DNA of 64,000 nucleotides, taken from NCBI GenBank assembly GCA_019639235.1, contig JAHBSG010000013.1, positions 42,943 through 106,942 on the forward strand, in the 5' to 3' direction. The notes beneath the pieces are model-generated. The model was not told the DNA's origin and did not search any database. It worked only from the letters and a program-made list of their open reading frames with translations. The stretch comes from Acidobacteriota bacterium (GTDB lineage Bacteria; Acidobacteriota; Blastocatellia; Pyrinomonadales; Pyrinomonadaceae). Shown piece by piece: positions 57,188 to 64,000 of this stretch. The position numbers and the translations under genes are program-made. Position 1 is the first letter of the stretch. Each line of letters begins with the position of its first letter.

Positions 57188-58114
57188 ATGTTGTCATTTC
57201 TTACAGAACCGAGTTATCCAAAGGCCGCTTTAGGTATTGAGCGGTCGAGCGTCTCCGCGGTCGAGGTCAGCCGTAATGGCCGGCGTTCGTTCGCGATTCG
57301 CGGTGCGGCGATAGTTCCGCTTGCGGGCAGCGTTCTTGAACCCTCATTCACAGAAAGAAACATTCTTGACACCGCCGGCTTTCGTGCTGCGATCACCGAG
57401 GCGATGACCGGTGCGGGATTATTAGGCACCAAGCGGTGGTCGGTTTCGCTTCCGCCGCAGGCGGCCCGCTCGGCGATATTGACGGTCGAGAATGGCGGGA
57501 AAGGCAACAGCGAAGAGATCCTCGAATGGAAAGCCGAGCAGATGTTCGGCCTGCCGGCCCGCGAGCTGCGAGTGAACCGCCGAAAGATCGCCGCCGAGGG
57601 CGACGGCCGCAGCCGTTATTTTGCAACAGCGATACGGCTTTCGGTGATCGACGAATACGAATCGATGTTCGAAGAAATGGGGATCCATGCCGGGCTGATC
57701 CTGCCGAAGCCGGTTGCCGAGACAGAATGGCTCAGCGGCCCGCAGATGTACGGCGATTCGCTTCTCATCAGTTCGCAGGATGACGGCTTTACGGCGATAC
57801 TTCTTCGCGGCGGCGAGCCCTCTGTGCTCAGGTCGGTAACGTGCTCTCCTGAAGAGATCGACGACGAGGTCTATCGGCTGCTGCTCTTTTACAATGATCG
57901 TTTCGGGGCCGAGGGCGATTCTGCACTTTCGCGTGTCCTCGCGCTCGGTTCAGGGCTTGAACACTCGCACTTGCAGGCGGCGGCAAAGGAAGCTCTCGGC
58001 CGCTCGCTTGAGGTTCTTTCGCCAGGTGATGTCGGCTTTCAGAGCGTTGACCGAGCCCTGCCGTTCGATGTTCTGGCGGCTCCCGCGGGTCTCGCTTCGC
58101 TTGGCCACAATTGA
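57188..58114 (+). CDS. PilM-like actin-fold protein
   Basis: 308 residues. AALGIERSSVSAVEVSRNGR opens an actin/FtsA-like fold (phosphate 1 type), and IEWKAEQ... type segments (EILEWKAEQMFGLPARELRV, part) match PilM, the cytoplasmic anchor of type IV pilus assembly. The later half is more variable. Gene order supports the call; no pilN/pilO is seen. Assignment moderate. Confidence 0.7.
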   Translation: MLSFLTEPSYPKAALGIERSSVSAVEVSRNGRRSFAIRGAAIVPLAGSVLEPSFTERNILDTAGFRAAITEAMTGAGLLGTKRWSVSLPPQAARSAILTVENGGKGNSEEILEWKAEQMFGLPARELRVNRRKIAAEGDGRSRYFATAIRLSVIDEYESMFEEMGIHAGLILPKPVAETEWLSGPQMYGDSLLISSQDDGFTAILLRGGEPSVLRSVTCSPEEIDDEVYRLLLFYNDRFGAEGDSALSRVLALGSGLEHSHLQAAAKEALGRSLEVLSPGDVGFQSVDRALPFDVLAAPAGLASLGHN

Positions 58115-58185
58115 CCTCGGGTACCCGCAGGCAGGAAAAAAGTTTCCGCTCCAACTTGATTATTCCGAACTTTAGCTGTCAATAT

Positions 58186-58199
58186 GACGTTCTAACGTC
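58186..58199. promoter_or_regulatory. palindrome before the ECF sigma gene
   Basis: GACGTT-CT-AACGTC, perfect 6-bp arms, directly in front of the ATG at 58201. A GAACTT lies upstream (about 58167) and could be the -35 of an ECF promoter. Possible autoregulation; weak evidence. Confidence 0.3.
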
Positions 58200-58200
58200 T

Positions 58201-58800
58201 ATGGCGGCTTTTTCTTTTGCAGATCCTGCGACCGTTCTCGCTGACGCTGAGCTCGTCCGCGAGGCGATTCGCGGCGGCGAAGGCAGTTTTGAGGAGCTTG
58301 TCCGCCGGTATCAAAGGCCGATCGTCGGCTACGTTTACCGAATGCTTGGCGATTACGAATCCGCCCTGGACGTAAGCCAAGAGGTCTTCATCAAGGTCCA
58401 CAATTCACTTGCCCGTTTCGATTCGGGGTTCAAGTTCTCGACCTGGATCTATCGTATCGCCCACAACGCCGCCATTGACCACATGCGGCGAAATTCCGCA
58501 AATACTTTCAGCCTTGAAACCGAGAACGCCGATGGTGCGTATGAACTGCAGGTCGAATGCCAGAAGCCCTCGCCGGAAAAGCTCAGGGAGCTAAGCGAGT
58601 GGCGGACAGAGATCGAAGCGGTCATCGCCGAACTCCCCGTTGCCTATCGGGAATTGATAGTTCTTCGGCACGGCCGTGACCTGAGCTACGATGAGATAGC
58701 CGAGGTCACGGAGCTTCCTCTCGGGACCGTAAAGAACCGGCTTTTCCGGGCACGTGAAATGATGCGCGGTCTGCTCGAAGCCAGGGGCTTTTCAGCCTAA
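58201..58800 (+). CDS. ECF (RpoE-like) sigma factor
   Basis: 199 residues from ATG 58201. Region 2 (EELVRRYQRPIVGYVYRMLGDYESALDVSQEVF, part; FSTWIYRIAHNAAIDHMRR) and region 4 (YRELIVLRHGRDLSYDEIAEVTELPLGTVKNRL, part) are clear. It precedes an anti-sigma factor, forming the usual pair. The frame is open upstream to 58111 but the extension is not conserved. Confidence 0.93.
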   Translation: MAAFSFADPATVLADAELVREAIRGGEGSFEELVRRYQRPIVGYVYRMLGDYESALDVSQEVFIKVHNSLARFDSGFKFSTWIYRIAHNAAIDHMRRNSANTFSLETENADGAYELQVECQKPSPEKLRELSEWRTEIEAVIAELPVAYRELIVLRHGRDLSYDEIAEVTELPLGTVKNRLFRAREMMRGLLEARGFSA

Positions 58801-58824
58801 AGAACCATTCGACATTGCGAACAC

Positions 58825-59421
58825 GTGGAAGCGGAGAACAAAAATTTTGTTTCCGAAGGCGGGGCATCGGTCTGCGGGCCGGAGTCCGTTTACGCATATT
58901 TGGATGGATTGCTTTCGCCTGAGGCGTTGATGGCCTTCGAGGCTCATCTGGACACCTGTGCCGAATGTCGGGAATCGGTGAACAGCGAAAAGGTGTTTGC
59001 GGGAATGCTTGATACATCGCTTGTGAGCGAAGCATCGGTACCGCTTCCGGAAGATTTTGCTAAGCGGGTCGCGGTAACGGCTGAAAGTACGGTGGTCGGA
59101 ACCGGGGACCGATCAAATACTCTTCGGGCAGTTGCTATCGTTTCCGGCTTACTATGTGTTGCCGTGGCTGCGGTAGTGGCCGCGGGCGGGCAGGGAATAC
59201 CTTTTGTCGGAATCGCAATCGAGAAGATCGGCGTGATCGTGCTTGCAGCGGTTCATCTGGTATATAGCGTCGGAGTATCGGTCGCGGTGATCATCAGGTC
59301 CGCAACGGCTCCGGTAGTTGATCAGCCGATGCTCGTGCCGATCTTTTTGATGATCATGGCAGCAATGGGTTTGCTGCTCCTGAGGGTTCGGCAAAACCGC
59401 TCCGGCGATACCGCAAATTGA
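58825..59421 (+). CDS. zinc-finger (ZAS) anti-sigma factor, membrane-bound
   Basis: 198 residues from GTG 58825. The zinc motif is Cys17, His41, Cys45, Cys48 (HLDTCAEC), which binds and blocks the sigma factor. Three or four membrane helices follow (VAIVSGLLCVAVAAVVAAG, VIVLAAVHLVYSVGVSVAVII part, LVPIFLMIMAAMGLLLL). It is 24 bases behind the sigma gene. The inducing signal is unknown. Confidence 0.87.
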   Translation: MEAENKNFVSEGGASVCGPESVYAYLDGLLSPEALMAFEAHLDTCAECRESVNSEKVFAGMLDTSLVSEASVPLPEDFAKRVAVTAESTVVGTGDRSNTLRAVAIVSGLLCVAVAAVVAAGGQGIPFVGIAIEKIGVIVLAAVHLVYSVGVSVAVIIRSATAPVVDQPMLVPIFLMIMAAMGLLLLRVRQNRSGDTAN

Positions 59422-59431
59422 AAGTTTTCAA

Positions 59432-60388
59432 ATGCTGATCTCTGCAAAAACCAAAAGGCTGTTATTCACCGCACTGCTTTGTGCGGGGCTTTTTGCGTTT
59501 TTGTCATTTGAGGCCCGGGCTATCAACATGATCACGTTCTCTCAGGAGGACGACGGGCAGACACTTATCATTGAGAATGCTCCGGAGATGAATGTCATCT
59601 CCTTCGGCAAGAAGGTCGTTGTCCGCGGAAAGGCGAAAGAGGTCTTCTCATGGGGCGGCGATGTCGTGGTCGAAGGGACGGTCGAGTCTGACGTCGCGAC
59701 CCTCGGCGGCTCCGTGGTGCAAAAACACGACTCAAAGATTGGCGGTGCCGTTATCGTGATCGGTGGTTCCTATCGTCCGGAAAGTGCCGAGCCGCTCCGC
59801 GGTCCGGACAAGGAAACGGTGGTCTTCGGGATGTTCGAGGAAGAATTCCGAGACCTTGCCAAGAACCCGTCTCAGATCTTTTCGCCTGCCTTTACGCCGG
59901 CTTTCTTTGCGCAGCGGGCCCTTTCGGCGTTGTTCTGGTTCATCGTAACGTTCACGTTCGTTTCGCTCGCACCGGGCTCGGTTAGCCGTGCGATCGCGAG
60001 GACGAACCTAACGCCGCTCAAAGTGTTCGGTATCGGCGGCGGCTTATTCGCACTTTTTGGCCTTTTCGTAGTGGTCTCGCTCAGATATATGCCGGACTAC
60101 CTTGGTGCGGTCGTCAGCCTGATGGCATTCGTGCTCTTGCTGCTCGCTTACGTCTTTGGCCGCATCGTTCTGCAAGTCAGTCTCGGGAAAGCGATCCAGA
60201 AGTATCTCGGTTTCAATATTGCCCGTTCGGAACCGGCCGCGATCCTTCTAGGAGTGCTTGCCTGGACCATCATTCTTTCCGTTCCCTACGTCTGGACAAT
60301 GGCCGCTTTCGTCCTCTTTATCGGCGGCATCGGACTCGTCGCAACCGGGCGCGTTCAACGTGTCTGGGGCCAGCCTGAAAACCCGTAA
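59432..60388 (+). CDS. bactofilin-like membrane protein
   Basis: 318 residues. N-terminal signal or membrane segment (LLFTALLCAGLFAFLSF), then a beta-repeat region like polymer-forming bactofilin domains (VVVRGKAKEVFSWGGDVVVEG, SDVATLGGSVVQKHDSKIGG) at about 60-110, and four membrane helices in the C-terminal half. Likely the membrane target of the adjacent sigma/anti-sigma pair. Function unknown. Confidence 0.7.
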   Translation: MLISAKTKRLLFTALLCAGLFAFLSFEARAINMITFSQEDDGQTLIIENAPEMNVISFGKKVVVRGKAKEVFSWGGDVVVEGTVESDVATLGGSVVQKHDSKIGGAVIVIGGSYRPESAEPLRGPDKETVVFGMFEEEFRDLAKNPSQIFSPAFTPAFFAQRALSALFWFIVTFTFVSLAPGSVSRAIARTNLTPLKVFGIGGGLFALFGLFVVVSLRYMPDYLGAVVSLMAFVLLLLAYVFGRIVLQVSLGKAIQKYLGFNIARSEPAAILLGVLAWTIILSVPYVWTMAAFVLFIGGIGLVATGRVQRVWGQPENP

Positions 60389-60412
60389 GTGTTACGTTTT
60401 ACAATTCTTTAC

Positions 60413-60440
60413 ATATTTTGGTGAACCTAGGCCAAAATAT
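60413..60440. promoter_or_regulatory. dyad upstream of the DUF5666 gene
   Basis: ATATTTTGG and CCAAAATAT, perfect 9-bp inverted repeats 10 bases apart, in an AT-rich 138-base gap. Could be an operator; a second small hairpin (GCATCC/GGATGC) is at 60464-60482. Confidence 0.4.
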
Positions 60441-60525
60441 TTACGTCATAATCAACTTTGAAGGCATCCATTGCTCGGATGCTAACGAACAAGTTAGGCG
60501 GTCGCAATATTCGACTGATCATTAT

Positions 60526-61725
60526 ATGCGTTTTAGTTTATCAGGCACACTCTTTATTCTCTTTGCTTCGGCAGTCCTCTTCACCGCATTTGCGCAGGAC
60601 GCGCCGAAGCCTTCATATCTTACCGGGGAGGTGGCCTCGATCTCCGATTCCGGACTCGAGCTTAAGAACGATAAGGGAACGACGAAGGTCACTTTTGGAG
60701 CAGCAACCGAATTCAAACGCGTTCCGCCGGAGAAGCCAAGCATCACCGCCGCAACTCCGACCGAGCGTTCCGAGATCGGCCAAGGCGATCGTCTCGTGAT
60801 CTCGGGCTTTTATAACGCAGACAAGACAGAATTTGCGGCACGGGCGGTTTATCAGATGAGCAAGTCGGATATCGCCCGAAAGCAGCAGCAGGATACCGAG
60901 CGATGGGCGACGCGGGGGATTTCTGGCCGTGTTGCGAGCGTGAATCCGGCGACGAAACAGATCACTATCGAGGTTCGCGGCCTGATGGGTTCGACGAACG
61001 TCGTCGTGAACCCAAAGGATGGTGCGACCTTCAAGCGTTATGCGCCGGACTCGGTCCGGTATAGCGAAGCGGTCGCAAGCAGCCTTGAAGGCGTTAAGGC
61101 GGGTGATATGCTTCGTGCGGTCGGCGACCGCGGCCCGGACGGACTCAGCTTCGCCGCTGAAGAGATCCTGACCGGGGCGTTTCAAACCGTCGCCGGAACG
61201 GTCAAATCGATCGACGCCGCTACGAATCAGATAACGATCACGGACCTGCAGACCCAGAAGGACATTGTTGTTCAGGTCGGCAGCGGTTCGACGATGAAGC
61301 GCTTTCCTGAAGAAATGGCCCAGAGATTGGCCGGTATGGCAGGCGGCGGTGCTCCGGGTGCAGGCCCGGGAGCCGGCGGCCAGCGGCCGGGCGGCGGAGA
61401 AGGAACTCGTCCTGCCGGCGGAGGGCCGGGACAGGGCGGGCCGGGTCGTCCGGGAATGGGCGGCGGACCGCGAGGCGGGATCGACGATATGTTCGAACGG
61501 ATGCCCGCGATCACGCTTGGTGATATCACCGTTGGTTCGATGATAGCGGTTTCGAGTACGCGGAACGGACAGACCGATCGCGTGACGGCGATAAAGCTTC
61601 TTGCCGGTGTTGAGCCTTTTGTCAGAGCTGCTCAAATGGCAGCAGCGGCACAGGGCCAGCGTGGGGGCCGCGGAGCGGTCAGCGGCGGATTTTCGATCCC
61701 GGGTCTTGAAGGATTTGATAACTAA
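60526..61725 (+). CDS. exported DUF5666-type protein
   Basis: 399 residues from ATG 60526 (the frame is open to 60418 but the signal peptide FSLSGTLFILFASAVLFTAFA starts here). Repeated OB-like beta units (YLTGEVASISDSGLELKNDKG, TKQITIEVRG, AATNQITITDLQTQKDIVVQ) are DUF5666-like. A Gly/Pro/Arg-rich flexible tract covers about 272-320. Location outside the cytoplasm; function not known. Confidence 0.75.
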   Translation: MRFSLSGTLFILFASAVLFTAFAQDAPKPSYLTGEVASISDSGLELKNDKGTTKVTFGAATEFKRVPPEKPSITAATPTERSEIGQGDRLVISGFYNADKTEFAARAVYQMSKSDIARKQQQDTERWATRGISGRVASVNPATKQITIEVRGLMGSTNVVVNPKDGATFKRYAPDSVRYSEAVASSLEGVKAGDMLRAVGDRGPDGLSFAAEEILTGAFQTVAGTVKSIDAATNQITITDLQTQKDIVVQVGSGSTMKRFPEEMAQRLAGMAGGGAPGAGPGAGGQRPGGGEGTRPAGGGPGQGGPGRPGMGGGPRGGIDDMFERMPAITLGDITVGSMIAVSSTRNGQTDRVTAIKLLAGVEPFVRAAQMAAAAQGQRGGRGAVSGGFSIPGLEGFDN

Positions 61726-61802
61726 TTTTTTAGAGCACTTTAACACTCTCTCCAGGTGAAGTTGAGGTGGGGACGAGGACATATTTCTGAGGACTACCAC
61801 TT

Positions 61803-64000
61803 ATGCATTTATTGAAAAGATCATTAACAAGTTTGCTGGCGGTTGCGATATTCGCATTCGCCGCTTTCGGCCAGCAGCAGGGAAGCGTCACCGGACAGGT
61901 GCAGGACGAACTCGGTGCGGCGGTTGTCGGAGCTACGGTTACGGTCGTAAACCCTGAGGGCCGTGTCCGAACGGTAACGACGAGCCAACGCGGTGAGTTC
62001 ACCGTCAGCGGCCTGACCCCGGGAATCTATACGGTACGGGTCGCGATACCGAACTTCGCCATTTACGAGAACAACGAGGTCGAGATCAAGGCCGGACAGC
62101 GGACGGAGCTTACGGTTCCGTTGACCGTTGAGGGCGTCCAGGAACAGGTTGATGTCGATACATCAAACCAAGTTTCGACCGACCCGAATGCGAACCTGAG
62201 CGCCACGGTGCTTAAGGGAGAGGACCTTGAGGCTCTTCCGGATGACCCGGACGAACTCGAGGCCGCCCTGCAGGCACTTGCGGGCCCTTCGGCAGGCCCC
62301 AACGGCGGACAGATCTACATCGATGGGTTTACCGGCGGCCGGCTTCCTCCGCGCGAAGCGATCCGCGAGATCCGCATCAACCAGAATCCTTTTTCGGCTG
62401 AATTTGACCGGCTAGGTTTCGGCCGGATCGAGATACTTACTCGGCCCGGTGCGGATAAGTTCCGCGGAAGTGCGTTCATGAACTTCAACGATTCGCGGTT
62501 CAACTCGCGAAACCCGTTCGCATTGAATCGTGCACCCGGCCAAACTCGCTTCTTTGGCGGAAACATTTCGGGCCCGGTTCAGAAGGGCAAGTCGTCCTTC
62601 TTCGTCGATATCAACAATCGTGACATCGATGCAAACACGATAATCAATGCTCAGGTGCTGGACGCCAATTTGAACGTTGTGCCGTTTCAGCAGGATGTTC
62701 AGGTTCCGACTCGTCGGTTCTCGATCAGCCCGCGATTCGACTACCAGATCAACGACAACAACACGCTTCAGCTTCGTTACAGCTACACGAATGCGAAGTC
62801 TGAGAACCAGGGCCTCGGCAACCTGACGCTCCCTTCGCGGGCCTTCGAGACGACATATACGGAGAACGAGATCCGCGTCACGGAGACGATGATCATCAAC
62901 CCGACAACGATCAACGAGACGCGTTTCGAGATCGATTGGGAGAATAGAGAGCAGATCGGTGACAATTCGATCCCGACCGTCAATGTTGGCTCAGCGTTTG
63001 TCGGCGGCGGTGCTCAGATCGGCTTGAGCTTCAATAAGGAAACCTCGTGGGAGCTTCAGAATTACACCACGACGTCGCTTGGTAAGAACTCGGAGCACGC
63101 GATCAAGTTTGGCGTGCGGCTTCGCGGGCTCACATTGCGGGACCGCTCAGAGAACAACTTCGGGGGAAGCTTCTCTTTCATCAATCTCGATAGCTATCGG
63201 AATGCGATCCTGGGTAACGACTTTCCGACGTCATTCTCGCTGACGACCGGCAATCCGGAGCAGAAGGTATCGCAAACGGATGTTGGCCTGTTCATTACCG
63301 ATGACTGGCGGATAAGCCCGGGCTTTACGATGAGCTTCGGCCTTCGTTACGAGAACCAAACGAACATCAAGGACAGCTTGAATTTTGCACCGCGGCTTTC
63401 GTTCGCGTGGTCGCCTGGAGCCGGCGGAGCTCGTGCACCGAAGACGGTGATACGGGGCGGTTTCGGTATCTTCTACGACCGATTTGGCGAGAACCTGACG
63501 CTGCAGGCACGGAGATTCAACGGTTCCGAGCAGCTCAGCCTATTGGTAAATAGCTTCGATCCGGATCCGGTTCGCCGGGCCGCGGCAATAGCTCTTTTGC
63601 AGCAGGCGGTCTTCACGGTTGACGGGGTTACGAATGTTCCGACGGCGGCGCAGATCATTGCGGCCCTTCCGCAGTCGAACACCATCCGTTCCATTTCACC
63701 GGAGCTGCAGTCCCCCTATATGGCTCAGGTCGCACTCGGCGTTGAGCGGCAGCTGCCGTTTAATACGACCGTATCGGTCTTCTACATCGGGTCGCGAACC
63801 TGGCATGTTCTTCGGGCAAGAAACATCAACGCTCCGATCTGTCCTGAACAGGTCAATTGTCTCGATGCTCCGCGACCGGATCCGCTTTCCGGCGATATTT
63901 ATCAGTACGAGTCGAGCGGCGTGCTTAACCAGAACCGCATCTTCACGAACATCCGTGCGAACATCACTCCGAGGATCTCGATCTGGGGCAACTATTCGCT
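61803..64000 (+). CDS. TonB-dependent receptor, Oar-like, 3'-truncated by the window edge
   Basis: At least 732 residues, open to the end. Signal peptide (LLAVAIFAFAAFG), an N-terminal carboxypeptidase-regulatory-like domain (GSVTGQVQDELGAAVVGATV, FTVSGLTPGIYTVRV) at about 25-110, a plug region (IYIDGFTGGRLPPREAIREI) and then beta-barrel strands. This build is typical of Acidobacteria Oar-like outer-membrane proteins. The exact substrate is unknown. A CTGAGG ribosome binding site lies upstream. Confidence 0.92.
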   Translation, partial: MHLLKRSLTSLLAVAIFAFAAFGQQQGSVTGQVQDELGAAVVGATVTVVNPEGRVRTVTTSQRGEFTVSGLTPGIYTVRVAIPNFAIYENNEVEIKAGQRTELTVPLTVEGVQEQVDVDTSNQVSTDPNANLSATVLKGEDLEALPDDPDELEAALQALAGPSAGPNGGQIYIDGFTGGRLPPREAIREIRINQNPFSAEFDRLGFGRIEILTRPGADKFRGSAFMNFNDSRFNSRNPFALNRAPGQTRFFGGNISGPVQKGKSSFFVDINNRDIDANTIINAQVLDANLNVVPFQQDVQVPTRRFSISPRFDYQINDNNTLQLRYSYTNAKSENQGLGNLTLPSRAFETTYTENEIRVTETMIINPTTINETRFEIDWENREQIGDNSIPTVNVGSAFVGGGAQIGLSFNKETSWELQNYTTTSLGKNSEHAIKFGVRLRGLTLRDRSENNFGGSFSFINLDSYRNAILGNDFPTSFSLTTGNPEQKVSQTDVGLFITDDWRISPGFTMSFGLRYENQTNIKDSLNFAPRLSFAWSPGAGGARAPKTVIRGGFGIFYDRFGENLTLQARRFNGSEQLSLLVNSFDPDPVRRAAAIALLQQAVFTVDGVTNVPTAAQIIAALPQSNTIRSISPELQSPYMAQVALGVERQLPFNTTVSVFYIGSRTWHVLRARNINAPICPEQVNCLDAPRPDPLSGDIYQYESSGVLNQNRIFTNIRANITPRISIWGNYS

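Overview
The window (about 64 kb, GC-rich) looks like chromosomal DNA of an Acidobacteriota member, probably the Blastocatellia/Pyrinomonadales side. This is inferred from the Oar-like TonB-dependent receptor with an N-terminal carboxypeptidase-regulatory domain, the DUF4139, DUF4344 and DUF5666 proteins, the cohesin-tailed secretin and the gene order of the translation clusters. No rRNA gene, prophage or CRISPR array was seen. The two tRNAs are the two tRNA-Gln isoacceptors.

Layout. 1-3.9 kb: 3' part of carB, a small unknown protein and a PIN toxin/antitoxin pair. 4.0-9.7 kb: a cyanophycin island (cyanophycinase, cyanophycin synthetase, isoaspartyl peptidase) invaded by a GxxExxY gene between inverted repeats and by a REP-associated transposase with palindromes. 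9.8-14.2 kb: a second toxin/antitoxin pair, a Cu(+) P-type ATPase, and a CAP-domain protein behind a probable cyclic-di-GMP-I riboswitch. 14.3-20.7 kb: ispE, tRNA-Gln, prs, rplY, pth, rpsF, rpsR, rplI, dnaB. 20.7-30.4 kb: DinB/YfiT protein, DUF5009 acyltransferase-like membrane protein, DUF4139 protein, sucC, lipoproteins, pepA, smpB. 30.4-34.7 kb: second tRNA-Gln, thioesterase, isochorismatase-like hydrolase, pcrA, lipoprotein. 34.7-41.7 kb, minus strand: a large unknown secreted protein, then frr, pyrH, tsf, rpsB, rpsI, rplM. 41.8-45.1 kb: Nudix hydrolase, coaBC, family-4 uracil-DNA glycosylase. 45.1-49.7 kb: a carotenoid cluster (crtB, crtI, a UbiA prenyltransferase and a CruF-IPP isomerase fusion) that suggests a C50, bacterioruberin-like pigment. 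49.8-53.5 kb: exported isoaspartyl peptidase, a four-helix-bundle (S23) gene between inverted octamer arrays, cinA and a TVP38-like membrane protein. 53.6-64 kb: secretin with a C-terminal cohesin domain, two pseudopilins, a PilM-like protein, an ECF sigma/anti-sigma pair, a bactofilin-like membrane protein, a DUF5666 protein and a TonB-dependent receptor cut by the window end.

The most unusual signal is a layer of short repeats under the genes. At least six in-frame insertions of palindromic or tandem repeats sit in linkers of five conserved proteins (carB twice, iaaA, copA twice, the DUF5009 protein, coaBC). One 35-bp unit is identical in copA and the DUF5009 gene and is read in the same frame in both. 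Related repeats, as inverted pairs, bracket the GxxExxY gene; a different octamer family brackets the S23 gene. Several units lack T on one strand and so have no stop codon in any of the six frames. This resembles, in principle, the Rickettsia palindromic elements, with small cargo genes (GxxExxY, S23, RAYT) as possible full-length relatives.
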